This document shows positions 1 to 6,261 of a stretch of DNA of 6,261 bases, one piece after another. The stretch lies in contig CALCYP010000074.1 in NCBI GenBank assembly GCA_937906635.1, forward strand, positions 1 through 6,261, in the 5' to 3' direction. Both the position numbers and the translations under genes were made by a program. The stretch is from an uncultured bacterium. GTDB lineage: Bacteria > Patescibacteriota > Gracilibacteria > Absconditabacterales > Absconditicoccaceae. Within the stretch, counting starts at the first letter, position 1. The number at the start of each line of letters is the position of its first letter. The notes under the pieces were generated by a model, which was not told the origin of the DNA, did not search any database, and was given only the letters and a program-made list of their open reading frames with translations.

Positions 1-73
1 CTTTGTTGTCAGTAACTTCTATCCCTGTTCATCAGGTCTCGTTCTTATCTCACTCATATACTCTTGTCACCAT
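1..73 (-). CDS. N-terminus of a gene running off the left edge (partial)
   Basis: The first 24 codons read MVTRVYEGDKNETGGTGIEV and a few more residues, with three TGA codons, two in tandem. The ATG lies 22 bases after the stop of the 115-aa gene in an A+T-rich leader without a ribosome binding site. The sequence is polar with no signal peptide. It continues the minus-strand gene series. Too little is present to suggest a function. Confidence 0.68.
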
Positions 74-95
74 TGTGAATTTTTTAATTTATAAA

Positions 96-443
96 TTATC
101 TTGCTACTACCTTTATTACATCTCCACTTTGTCACATCACCATTGGCCTATTCAAAGCTTGGAGCTGTCTGTTTCGTGGTAGCTGTAATTCTCATTTTGG
201 GTTTAATTCTATATAGTCTGCCCTTGTTCAGTCGTTTGTTTGGTTGTCTTCTGTATAGTCCGAGACCAATATACTACCAGCATTATCTTCATCTGCTGTG
301 ATACATAGACTATCATACAGAGCACCAAAACTATCTGTTATCTGATCGTTTGGTGTATATCTATCACTCAATTTTGATATTTCTGTTCACAAGTCTATTG
401 GTAGTTCTATCCAGTTTCAATTCATTACAAATGTTGCTATCAT
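96..443 (-). CDS. Small soluble, probably beta-rich protein of unknown function (115 aa)
   Basis: The frame runs from ATG to TAA with five TGA codons among eight glycines. Two starts are possible. The ATG at 443 (MIATFV) overlaps the upstream gene by 7 bases. The ATG at 425 (MNGNWIELPIDLG) leaves an 11-base gap and gives a more usual N-terminus. The protein has no membrane segment. It is acidic in the middle (ITADEDNAGSILVSDYTEDN) and basic toward the end (LPRNRQLQALNRP), and it finishes with SGDVIKVVAR. Short hydrophobic strands between turns suggest a compact beta-rich fold such as a small virion or tail-completion protein, but no family is recognised. It is probably cotranscribed with the 102-aa gene and with the next gene, which starts 22 bases after its stop. 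Confidence 0.86.
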
Positions 444-745
444 CTCATATTTTTTAATAAATAAAGTTTCCTCTGATATTCCATATCTCATTGTTTCTTT
501 GTGTCCAATTCCATCTCTTTTCTTACTTTGCTATTCGCTATTATTGTTAGTTCTTCATTTTTTCTTTTAGTCTCTTCCAGTTCTTTGTTCAGATGATATT
601 TATTGGTGTCTTCTATGTATTGCTTGCTGTTCTCATATATCTTTACTTGTCATCACTCAAATATTAAATTGTCTGATATTTTATAATTCACTATGTATTC
701 CTTATATCTATTCTGTAGCCCCAGTTTTCTTTCCATTGTCTTCAT
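437..745 (-). CDS. Small charged coiled-coil protein of unknown function (102 aa)
   Basis: The frame runs from ATG to TAG and includes four TGA codons, two of them in tandem (FEGGQV, near residue 31). It follows the fibre-like gene by 35 bases on the same strand. After a mixed N-terminal 35 residues, the rest is highly charged, Lys/Glu-rich and helical (HLNKELEETKRKNEELT and onward), without a membrane segment. A second ATG at 736 (MERKLG) could be the true start; neither has a ribosome binding site. The final sense codon is TGA directly before TAG. The next gene's first ATG overlaps the end of this one by 7 bases, which suggests coupled translation. The family is not recognised. A chaperone or assembly factor for the fibre is possible but unsupported. 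Confidence 0.85.
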
Positions 746-780
746 TATGATATTTCATTTATTGCTTACATATACATACA

Positions 781-1479
781 TTAGCAAGGTATAAATACTA
801 AATTATAAAATATTGTTGCTGTCGGTGTATCTAATTCTGTTCAATTTCACTCTAATTGATATCGTATATCGTATCAGTTCTCTACATGTACTTTATCAAA
901 TAATATCTCATCTGCATTATTTACATATTCATTATGCTCTCATACTGTGAATTTACTTATCACGATATACTCTCCATCTGGTATATCTATAATATTCAAT
1001 ATCACTCATTCATTCCCAGATACAAAACTTTTATCATTGAAAACCATAGGTTGTTTCGTTATCTTTTTTTCAATTTCATCAAGTTTATGTTCAGAGTGGA
1101 GAATTACACCACTCATATTCTCAATTGTATTATTTTGGTTTCATATCTTTTTATTTAATTCGTTTATCAAGTCGTATTGTTCTCCATTTTGGTCAGCAAG
1201 TTCAGTGATATGGTTCATAGCATTCATATATCATTCCAATAGGTGTTCTTGTTTATCTTTTAGTTTTTCTATCTGCTCTTGCAGGTCTTTTATCACCAAT
1301 TCTTTTTGCTCCAATATCTTATGAATATCAGATATTTTTTGGTCTACTTGAGCAATTTCTGTGTTGTCATAGTGAATTTTCAGCTCTATCGGTTTTTTGA
1401 AAGCATCACTCTCCAATTTCCACACATTTCACTTTTTTACTCATTCTTGTAAGTCCATATACACTTTTGTTACTTCCAT
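781..1479 (-). CDS. Coiled-coil protein with beta-rich C-terminal head, tail-fibre-like (232 aa)
   Basis: The frame opens at the only ATG after an in-frame TAA and runs 233 codons to TAA, with 9 TGA codons among 13 glycines. Residues 1-33 are a short polar N-terminus (EGVKKGNVWKLESDAF). Residues about 38-140 form a long heptad-like coiled coil (KILEQKELVIKDLQEQIEKL and onward), broken by Gly near 83, 99 and 113. Residues about 146-232 switch to alternating hydrophobic and polar residues with turn motifs (IPDGEYIVISKFTV, ENGYDIRYQLEGNG) and end in YNLVFIPC, a beta-sandwich-like pattern. A trimeric stalk plus C-terminal beta head is the common design of phage fibres and receptor-binding proteins. 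I infer that role without recognising the family. The gene opens a new transcription unit just after the terminator. The only cysteine is the last residue. Confidence 0.9.
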
Positions 1480-1505
1480 ATTGTCATTTATTTATAAACG
1501 ATAGA

Positions 1506-1534
1506 CTTATATTTGTAGGGGGTGCAATTTTGAA
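1506..1534 (-). promoter_or_regulatory. Possible sigma70-type promoter for the fibre-like gene
   Basis: On the minus strand, TTCAAA (1529-1534) and TATAAG (1506-1511) are separated by 17 bases, matching 4 of 6 and 5 of 6 consensus positions. Transcription would begin near 1499, about 20 bases before the ATG at 1479. A promoter is expected here because a strong terminator lies immediately upstream. In such A+T-rich DNA similar matches arise by chance, and a second TATAAA at 1491-1496 is an alternative -10 element. Confidence 0.35.
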
Positions 1535-1540
1535 ATTAAT

Positions 1541-1569
1541 AAAAAAACCCACATTACTGTGGGTTTTTT
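1541..1569. terminator. Bidirectional intrinsic terminator
   Basis: A perfect 6-bp stem CCCACA / TGTGGG (1548-1553 and 1558-1563) closes a TTAC loop. It is flanked by seven A (1541-1547) and six T (1564-1569). Read on either strand this gives a G+C-rich hairpin followed by a T-run, the classic rho-independent signal. It lies 22 bases after the stop of the 73-aa membrane protein gene and marks the end of the hydrolase operon. The A-run could also extend the stem by A-T pairs. Confidence 0.87.
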
Positions 1570-1590
1570 ATGTTAAAATGAATTGGAATT

Positions 1591-1812
1591 TTATAAGCCA
1601 TATACTACACCCAATATTTCAACAATATCATATTGAATATTGTCTATCTTATAGCTTATATCATCATACATACGTGCTACATTTGTATCAATATTTCTAT
1701 TAATATTTCTATTTACACTTTCTATATTCTCTATTGTATTTAGTTTGTTATAAAAAATTCAAGAAAGCACGATAATGATAGCAAGTAATATAAAGAATTG
1801 TCGGTTTTTCAT
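1591..1812 (-). CDS. Small single-pass membrane protein, holin- or spanin-like topology (73 aa)
   Basis: The frame runs from ATG to TAA with one TGA (Gly18). A short basic N-terminus (MKNRQ) is followed by a strongly hydrophobic stretch, FFILLAIIIVLSGIF (residues 6-20), a clear membrane segment with the N-terminus predicted inside. The remainder (about 24-66) is polar, Asn/Ile/Asp-rich and helical, with regularly spaced isoleucines, and would lie outside the membrane. The last residues (ILGVVYGL) are hydrophobic again. The gene closes the operon: a hairpin precedes it and a terminator follows 22 bases after its stop. In phages, small one-span proteins next to hydrolase genes are often holins or spanin subunits, but topology alone does not decide this. 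It could also be a small virion membrane-docking protein. No ribosome binding site is visible. Confidence 0.82.
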
Positions 1813-1818
1813 TTTTAT

Positions 1819-1850
1819 AAATAAGTAGATAAATAAATACCTACTTATTT
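1819..1850 (-). repeat. Perfect 10-bp A+T-rich inverted repeat (hairpin) between two genes
   Basis: The arms AAATAAGTAG (1819-1828) and CTACTTATTT (1841-1850) are perfectly complementary around a 12-base A+T-rich loop. The hairpin starts 3 bases after the TAA of the 576-aa gene and ends 6 bases before the ATG of the 73-aa membrane protein gene, almost filling the gap. There is no T-run after it on the minus strand, so it is not a typical intrinsic terminator. It could slow read-through, stabilise the 3' end of the upstream message, or modulate initiation at the next ATG. Function is inferred; the inverted repeat is seen directly. Confidence 0.6.
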
Positions 1851-1853
1851 TAT

Positions 1854-3584
1854 TTATTCAGATATATTTGTCAATTGTTTCTCCAATTTTTCTATATCTA
1901 TTCATTTTTTGTATAGATATTGCATAAACTCCTCATCTTGCAAAGTATCCATAATTGCTTGCATTGGCAATAATTCTTCCATTTCTTCTTCAGACTTTCA
2001 TTTAAATACTCATTTTCAGTTAAGCCTTTGTTTAATTAGGTCTAAACCAACTTCGTATTGAACATCATCAGTCATTTCTCTGAAATCTGGTGCAAACATA
2101 AACGCATCCAACTTTAATAATTCCTTAACTCATTTAAGTCATTTATTTAATAGAGCTTTAGGGTTTTTCTCTATCTCTTTTAGCATATTTTTTCAAGTAT
2201 CGCTTACTTTTGATGGTATACTTTCGAAGAACTTTCTTGTTTTTCTTATCAATAGTCAAGGTCACGAAGAGAGTGGTGTGACCAGTTTATCTTTTACCCA
2301 ATTTTGAAAGCCCCCGAACCCTTGTTTAGATAGACTTTGTGCCCTATCTTTTACTCCTGCATTTGCTATATCCATTAGGTTTGAATAGTCTAAATACTTT
2401 ATAGCTGTATTTTCTCACATTTCTGCTGATAGTTTGTTGTGCAATTCGTTTTTAAGTTTACTTCCTAATATTCATTTTAACTCTTGTAATTCATTTGTTA
2501 TCTCTTTTCATTTATAGAATTTTTGTGGAGTTCTACCTTGTATTCCACTCTTTAATGTTTGAGTATCCATCATTGAGTATTCTGCATATTTAGGGTCAGA
2601 AAAACTATTTTTCAAGTCTTCTAATGCATCAGTATATGCGCTTAATTTGTCTGGGTCTCATTTAGCCAAGTCTTTTACATCTATACTATCTATAAGTTCT
2701 TGCACATTTACTGTCTGTTTAGAATTTTTTAGAGCTGGGACTATCTCTTGTTCAAAAAGTAATTCTCATTCTGCTTTTGCTTTGTCTCATATATTAGCCT
2801 TGTTTAGTCACCATAAATTATAATTTTCAGCTGTTTCTACAGTTTTTCTTGTTGGTGTTTTGGAACTTTCAAATGCTTTATCGTGTCATTCTATAGCTGC
2901 TTTCAATTTCTTATTAGCCGTTTCAATTGCTTTTTTATCTCACGCTGCTTCTGCTGCCTTTAATTCTTCTAAAGCTTCTCTTTCCATAGTATCATATGTA
3001 TCCATCTTTATCTTGTCAACATTGTCTCTCTGAATACTCTTAGCCTCATCTTCTTTTATACTAAACGACCAGTCATAAGGTCTTGCAATTCTATCTACTG
3101 CTTCTGTAAGACCCCATAATGTTCAAACACCTCATAGTCAATATGCTCAAACAACTCATAATTGGGATAAAGTATCTGAACTTTTTTCTTCTTCCATTTC
3201 TGGTTGTTGCCATCACATATTTATAGCAAAACCTGTAGCATCCATACCAGTGTCCATCATATAGTTATCCAAATTTGCTTTGAAATTTGGTAAGCTATCA
3301 GAGAGAGTGTTTATTACTCGCTCATCATTAGCCGCACTCCAGTCTTTTCACTGTTTTTGTGCATATTCTCTACCTTTCATAGCCACCTCTCACAGTCTTA
3401 CAATAGTGTCTGACTTTTGTTTTGTTTGTGGGTCTGTTGCTGTTTGGCTTGTTTGATACATCTTTTTTAAGCCATCGAACTTATTTGTTATGTTCTGGTT
3501 GCTAATATTCTGTTTTGCCTGTTCTTTAAACCTTTGATAGTCCTCAAACTGTTGGCTTATGTTAAAAAAATTGTTTTCGTTCAT
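1854..3584 (-). CDS. Helix-rich probable phage structural or ejection protein, TGA-recoded (576 aa)
   Basis: This is a continuous 577-codon frame with about 26 in-frame TGA codons among about 40 glycines, ending at TAA. It starts 14 bases after the CHAP gene's stop, so the two are probably cotranscribed. It has no cysteine. Residues 1-135 are polar and helical, ending in an acidic MEEEK patch. Residues about 142-160 are a Gly/Val/Leu-rich hydrophobic stretch. Residues about 176-240 are highly charged and coiled-coil-like. Residues about 235-415 look like a globular helical domain with motifs TPTRKTVETAENYNLWG, IQGRTPQKFYKGKEITNE and KLKNELHNKLSAEMG. A basic Gly/Pro segment (435-452) is followed by a helical C-terminus. 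I do not recognise the family with certainty. Its place after a virion-like hydrolase and its single hydrophobic segment suggest an internal virion or tail protein that contacts the host membrane. A minor tail or scaffold role is equally possible. Confidence 0.92.
3105..3161 (-). other. Glycine-rich hydrophobic segment in the 576-aa protein
   Basis: Residues about 142-160 read LGVVGAYGLGGVGTLWGLT. The stretch is uncharged, about 19 residues long, and repeats small residues in a way that resembles glycine-zipper or fusion-like membrane peptides. Five of the glycines between residues 143 and 154 are TGA codons, so a standard-code translation destroys this segment completely. Membrane insertion is an inference from composition. 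Confidence 0.5.
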
Positions 3585-3598
3585 CTTATATTATTTTA

Positions 3599-6187
3599 CT
3601 AATTAAAATAAGACTGATATGTGTTTCATCCACCATTTCAACCATCATAGTCTGGTAATGTATTGACCATAGACTTTAGAGTATAGTTATCTGATAATGG
3701 TAGTCATACTGTATTTATCATCCATTGTTCTACATCGTTGTCCCATATAGATGGTGCTTTCTCATATGTATATGTGAAATAGTTTTGTGCTTCATTTACA
3801 TTCTTATTATACAGCATTTTTGCTAAAGTCTTCGCTGTTGTTTTTGTAGCTTTCTTTCATAAATTGGCTGTAATATATTCTTTGGCATCATTAACATCTT
3901 GTTCTGTAGGAGATGCTCATCATTTCAATGCTCAAGCATACTCAAACGCTAATGTGTTAAGGTTTGCTATCATTTCTATATATTGTTCATCAGAGACCCT
4001 TCATTTAAAGAAATTGACAAGGCCATTCCAGTCTTTAAATTTAGTATTTCAAATTATATCAGCCATGTTGTATAGCTCCATAGCTGTTGCTACAGCTGTT
4101 CAATTTCTTGAGTTGCTTCATTTGGAAGAAGATGTGCTCCAGTCGTTTCTTGTTTTTACAGCAGTAGAATATGCTCAGTCTGTATAATTAGGGTCTATTT
4201 CAGCCGCAATAGACTTTAATAGACTTCATTTTGCTTCTCCATATCTTGTAGTTAGTGTAGCTGGGTTTATTTGCTTATTTATTAGTCATTCTACTGTTTT
4301 TTGCTCATCAACAGTTAGTTGGTTAAACCTTGTATCTTTTGTTTCAATAGTCATTCCATCTTTTCTGACAAAACTATCTACAGGGTTCTCATTACTTGTT
4401 GCTTGTGGTCTATAGTATCATAATATACTTTTATCTCATGGCTTTACAGTCCTTGTTGTATGTACTTTTTCATCTCCGTCCCAGTTACTTTCCAATAAAT
4501 GTATTGTTCAGTCATCATCTATACTTGATACTATCGCCATATGTCAGTTCTCTGGACGTGTAGAGCTACTCATTATTACTATATCTCATTCTGTTGGCTC
4601 TGTGATACTACTATCTATCAGTGCTTTTTTACTATCTAAACTGGATATGTTTGGTAAATTTATTCATAATAAGCTTAGATATTTCTTTACGAAAGCACCA
4701 CATTGTCCTCATACACTTCATTCTGTATATTGCTCCACGAAATTATTAAATGTTTGTGTTATCTGTTCTTGAGTTAAGTCAGTAGAAGTACCATTTAGCT
4801 TTGCCCAGTTTATCATTATTCATTGTTCTGTAGCCCAATTATTTATTGTGGCCTGTTCTTGTTGTATCTGCAATTGTTGTAGTTTGAGTTGATATTCTGC
4901 TTGCCATTGTGCATTAGATATTTCTGTTTGGTATCTGCTATATGCGGCATTGTATCTATTTTCCAATATACTCAATTCATCGTTTATCTCTGCCGTTCTA
5001 TTATTTATATAAGCATTTACGATATATTGTGGCACATCTCATTTAAATACTTGGCTTGCTTCTTTCTTTAAGTTTTTTAGCCTATTTTGTAGCCTTGCTA
5101 TATCTCATTCTATGGTGTCCATAGTCTCTTGTGCAGAGCTTGCACTTATGCTACTCTCCAATGTACTTTTTACATCTTTTAGTATCTGACCAGCAGTTAC
5201 AATATCATTGCTATTATTGTATGCAAAATTTTCTATATCATTATCTGTTGTGTCTATCACTGTATCTATTTCTCATTCTCATTTGGTTATGTTATTTATA
5301 GCCATCTGTCATTTTAGTTGTTTGATAGCGGTCTGTATCTCCTCATATTTCTGTGGGTTATATTGCATGAGGTCTCTCATTGCTTGTTCTCCATATGGAG
5401 TTGTCCCACTTATTATACTTGCCGCTATACTTTGGCTATCCATAGTCTGCAATTTTCTTAAATTAGCAGTTCTGCTTTCTGCCATCAACCTATCTACATT
5501 GTATGGATCAGTCACTGTATCTATTCAGTTGTTTGGGTCTCATTCATCTGCTGTTACTTTTCCATACAGTTTTCCATTTTTATCTTTCATCAGGTCATTT
5601 TGCATATTTTCCAATGCTTGGTCATTTATATCATTTTGGTTTTCTGTGTCTTTATTTTCGTTTTCTTGTGCTATCTGTCACAGCCTTTTCCATATAGAAT
5701 AGATGGTGTTTTGCCTTTCATTCTCTGTGCTGTTATCGAAACCTCTTTGTGTTCTCAAAAAATTAGCGACATCTTCTATGGATGTTTTTCATTCGTTATA
5801 CAGTGCACTTGCAATTTGGTCGTTCCTATTTGCTATATAATTAGCTTGTTCACTATTAGCCATTTGTGCATTTTTTCAATACTGGTAATTAGGGTCCAGT
5901 CATTCAGTAGTAGCGTTTGGGTCATATGCTGTATAACTATTGTTTGTATTCTCTCCAGTATATTTTTGGTTCTCTCATCACCACATTTCAGGGTTGTTGT
6001 AATTTTCTGGGCTGTGGTCATCTCAATACTTGCTAATATTTACATCAGCATTTTGGAGTTTAGCGGGGTCTCGTGCATAATAAGCATCAGCCATTTGGTT
6101 TCTGACCTCATCTGCTGATATTTCTCATGCTTTATACTGTTGGTTCAACTCCTTAGCCTTGTTAATTGTGTCTTGTGTCACTGCCAT
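3599..6187 (-). CDS. Large virion-like protein with embedded CHAP peptidoglycan hydrolase domain, TGA-recoded (862 aa)
   Basis: This reads as one uninterrupted 863-codon frame only if TGA is sense. It holds 38 TGA codons among about 55 glycines and ends at TAG. The start is the first ATG after an in-frame TAA, with no ribosome binding site. Residues 1-340 are soluble and rich in Asn, Gln, Asp and Glu. Residues about 355-455 form a long charged and Gln-rich helix, a likely coiled coil. Residues about 483-594 are a CHAP domain with Cys496, a GD pair at 534-535, Gly-His at 548-549, Glu566 and Asn568. CHAP domains are amidases or endopeptidases that cut peptidoglycan. Residues 600-862 are mostly helical and end in a Gly/Asn-rich tail. 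There is no signal peptide or membrane segment. A lytic domain buried inside a long helical protein fits a virion-associated hydrolase (tail, tape-measure or ejected internal protein) better than a free endolysin, which is usually 200-400 aa. The phage structural role is inferred; the frame and domain are seen directly. Confidence 0.94.
4406..4741 (-). other. CHAP domain (Cys-His-Glu-Asn active site) within the 862-aa protein
   Basis: The domain covers residues about 483-594. The nucleophile motif is GGQCGAFV with Cys496, which is the only cysteine in all 862 residues. It is followed by EGDIVIM (533-539), NGHMAIV (547-553), DDGTI, LLESNW (564-569) and a closing LGYYRP (589-594), the usual order of CHAP motifs. 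The spacing His549 to Glu566 (17) and Glu566 to Asn568 (2) equals that of the known Cys-His-Glu-Asn quartet of staphylococcal phage endolysins such as LysK and LysGH15 (His117, Glu134, Asn136, recalled from the literature). Several structurally required glycines (534, 548, 560, 590) are written TGA, so the domain also serves as evidence for the genetic code. Confidence 0.9.
4823..5125 (-). other. Predicted coiled-coil segment of the 862-aa protein
   Basis: Residues about 355-455 are a long run of charged, Gln, Leu and Ile residues with few helix breakers. They start near IEGDIARLQNRLKNLKKEA and end in a Gln-rich stretch (QLKLQQLQIQQEQ). A short break with Gly and Pro lies near residues 383-386. 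The segment sits just before the CHAP domain and could act as a rod or an oligomerisation element that presents the hydrolase. It was judged by eye, without a coiled-coil score. Confidence 0.6.
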
Positions 6188-6211
6188 TTGTTTTAATTGT
6201 TATTAATTAAA

Positions 6212-6261
6212 TTAGTTTCCATTGCCCAAAGGTAGTTCTGTATATTCTACAGTAAATACAT
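6212..6261 (-). CDS. C-terminal end of an upstream gene (partial)
   Basis: Only the last 15 codons are in the window, reading VFTVEYTELPLGNGN and then TAA. The frame is the most protein-like of the three: it alternates hydrophobic and polar residues and ends in a Gly/Asn tail. A second frame also stays open to a TAA nearby, but it gives a Cys/Arg-rich peptide unlike the neighbours. The stop lies 24 bases before the start of the large CHAP gene and in the same frame. The two genes are therefore probably in one operon, separated by genuine TAA stops. Function cannot be judged from so short a tail. Confidence 0.5.
   Translation of the reverse strand, partial: VFTVEYTELPLGNGN

Noticed and set aside
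101..301. Plus-strand 66-aa ORF with a hydrophobic start, resembling a small membrane protein.
   Set aside because: It is antisense to the complete 115-aa minus-strand frame, which has ATG, TAA and TGA-Gly use consistent with its neighbours.
934..1324. Plus-strand ORFs of 74 and 125 aa, Phe/Ser/Ile-rich.
   Set aside because: They are antisense to the coiled-coil fibre-like gene. Reverse reading of Lys/Glu/Asn codons gives such hydrophobic strings.
1467..1703. Plus-strand 78-aa ORF.
   Set aside because: It runs through the intrinsic terminator and antisense to the small membrane protein gene, and has no protein-like features.
1681..1850. Short A+T repeats such as AATATTTCTATT and ATAAATAAATA, considered as a CRISPR or origin-like array.
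   Set aside because: The repeats are few and short. They are explained by repeated Asn-Ile-Asn-Arg codons in the membrane protein tail and by the hairpin loop.
3864..4187. Plus-strand 107-aa ORF.
   Set aside because: It is antisense to the C-terminal part of the CHAP protein, has no start signal or family features, and is explained as a shadow frame.
4406..4741. TGA as tryptophan (code 4, Mycoplasma-like).
   Set aside because: TGA falls where CHAP domains require glycine (before Asp in GD, before His in GH, and in the DG and LGY turns), while TGG already supplies tryptophan. Trp at about 86 extra sites would give an implausibly Trp-rich protein set.
5208..6118. Two long overlapping plus-strand ORFs (164 and 172 aa) rich in Phe, Ser, Ile and Cys, resembling membrane proteins.
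   Set aside because: They lie antisense to the 862-aa gene. Their hydrophobicity is what reverse reading of an Asn/Gln/Asp/Glu/Lys-rich gene produces. The minus frame carries recognisable structure across the whole region.
1854..6187. The region read as decayed pseudogenes full of stop codons.
   Set aside because: All internal stops are TGA, none are TAA or TAG, the frame never shifts, and the protein keeps an intact catalytic quartet. Recoding explains this better than decay.

Overview
The window is A+T-rich and makes sense only if TGA is read as an amino acid. Under the standard code it looks nearly empty. With TGA read through, the minus strand becomes one almost unbroken set of eight genes, two of them cut by the window edges. 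Every gene seen to its end stops with TAA or TAG. TGA is best read as glycine (genetic code 25), because it fills the invariant glycines of a recognisable CHAP hydrolase domain, while tryptophan is always TGG. By hand count about 86 of about 128 glycines are TGA. Code 25 is known from Absconditabacteria (SR1) and Gracilibacteria (BD1-5). The window is therefore most likely from a phage or prophage of such a host.

Layout, in the direction of transcription (high to low coordinates): (1) the last codons of a cut gene (6212-6261); (2) an 862-residue virion-like protein with a central coiled coil and an embedded CHAP peptidoglycan hydrolase domain (3599-6187); (3) a 576-residue helix-rich protein with a glycine-rich hydrophobic segment (1854-3584); (4) an A+T-rich hairpin and a 73-residue single-pass membrane protein (1591-1812); (5) a strong bidirectional intrinsic terminator (1541-1569) and a possible new minus-strand promoter; (6) a 232-residue coiled-coil protein with a beta-rich C-terminal head, resembling a fibre (781-1479); (7) two small proteins with overlapping ends (437-745 and 96-443); (8) the start of another gene running off the left edge (1-73).

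The first block looks like an operon for virion proteins that open or cross the host envelope: a large protein carrying a wall-cutting domain, a helical partner with a possible membrane-inserting segment, and a small membrane protein. The block after the terminator looks like fibre or accessory structural genes. Apart from the CHAP domain, no gene can be named by family, so these roles are inferred from architecture and gene order. No convincing plus-strand gene, tRNA, CRISPR array or insertion sequence is visible. No stretch longer than about 120 bases lacks a gene. None of the starts has a recognisable Shine-Dalgarno sequence.
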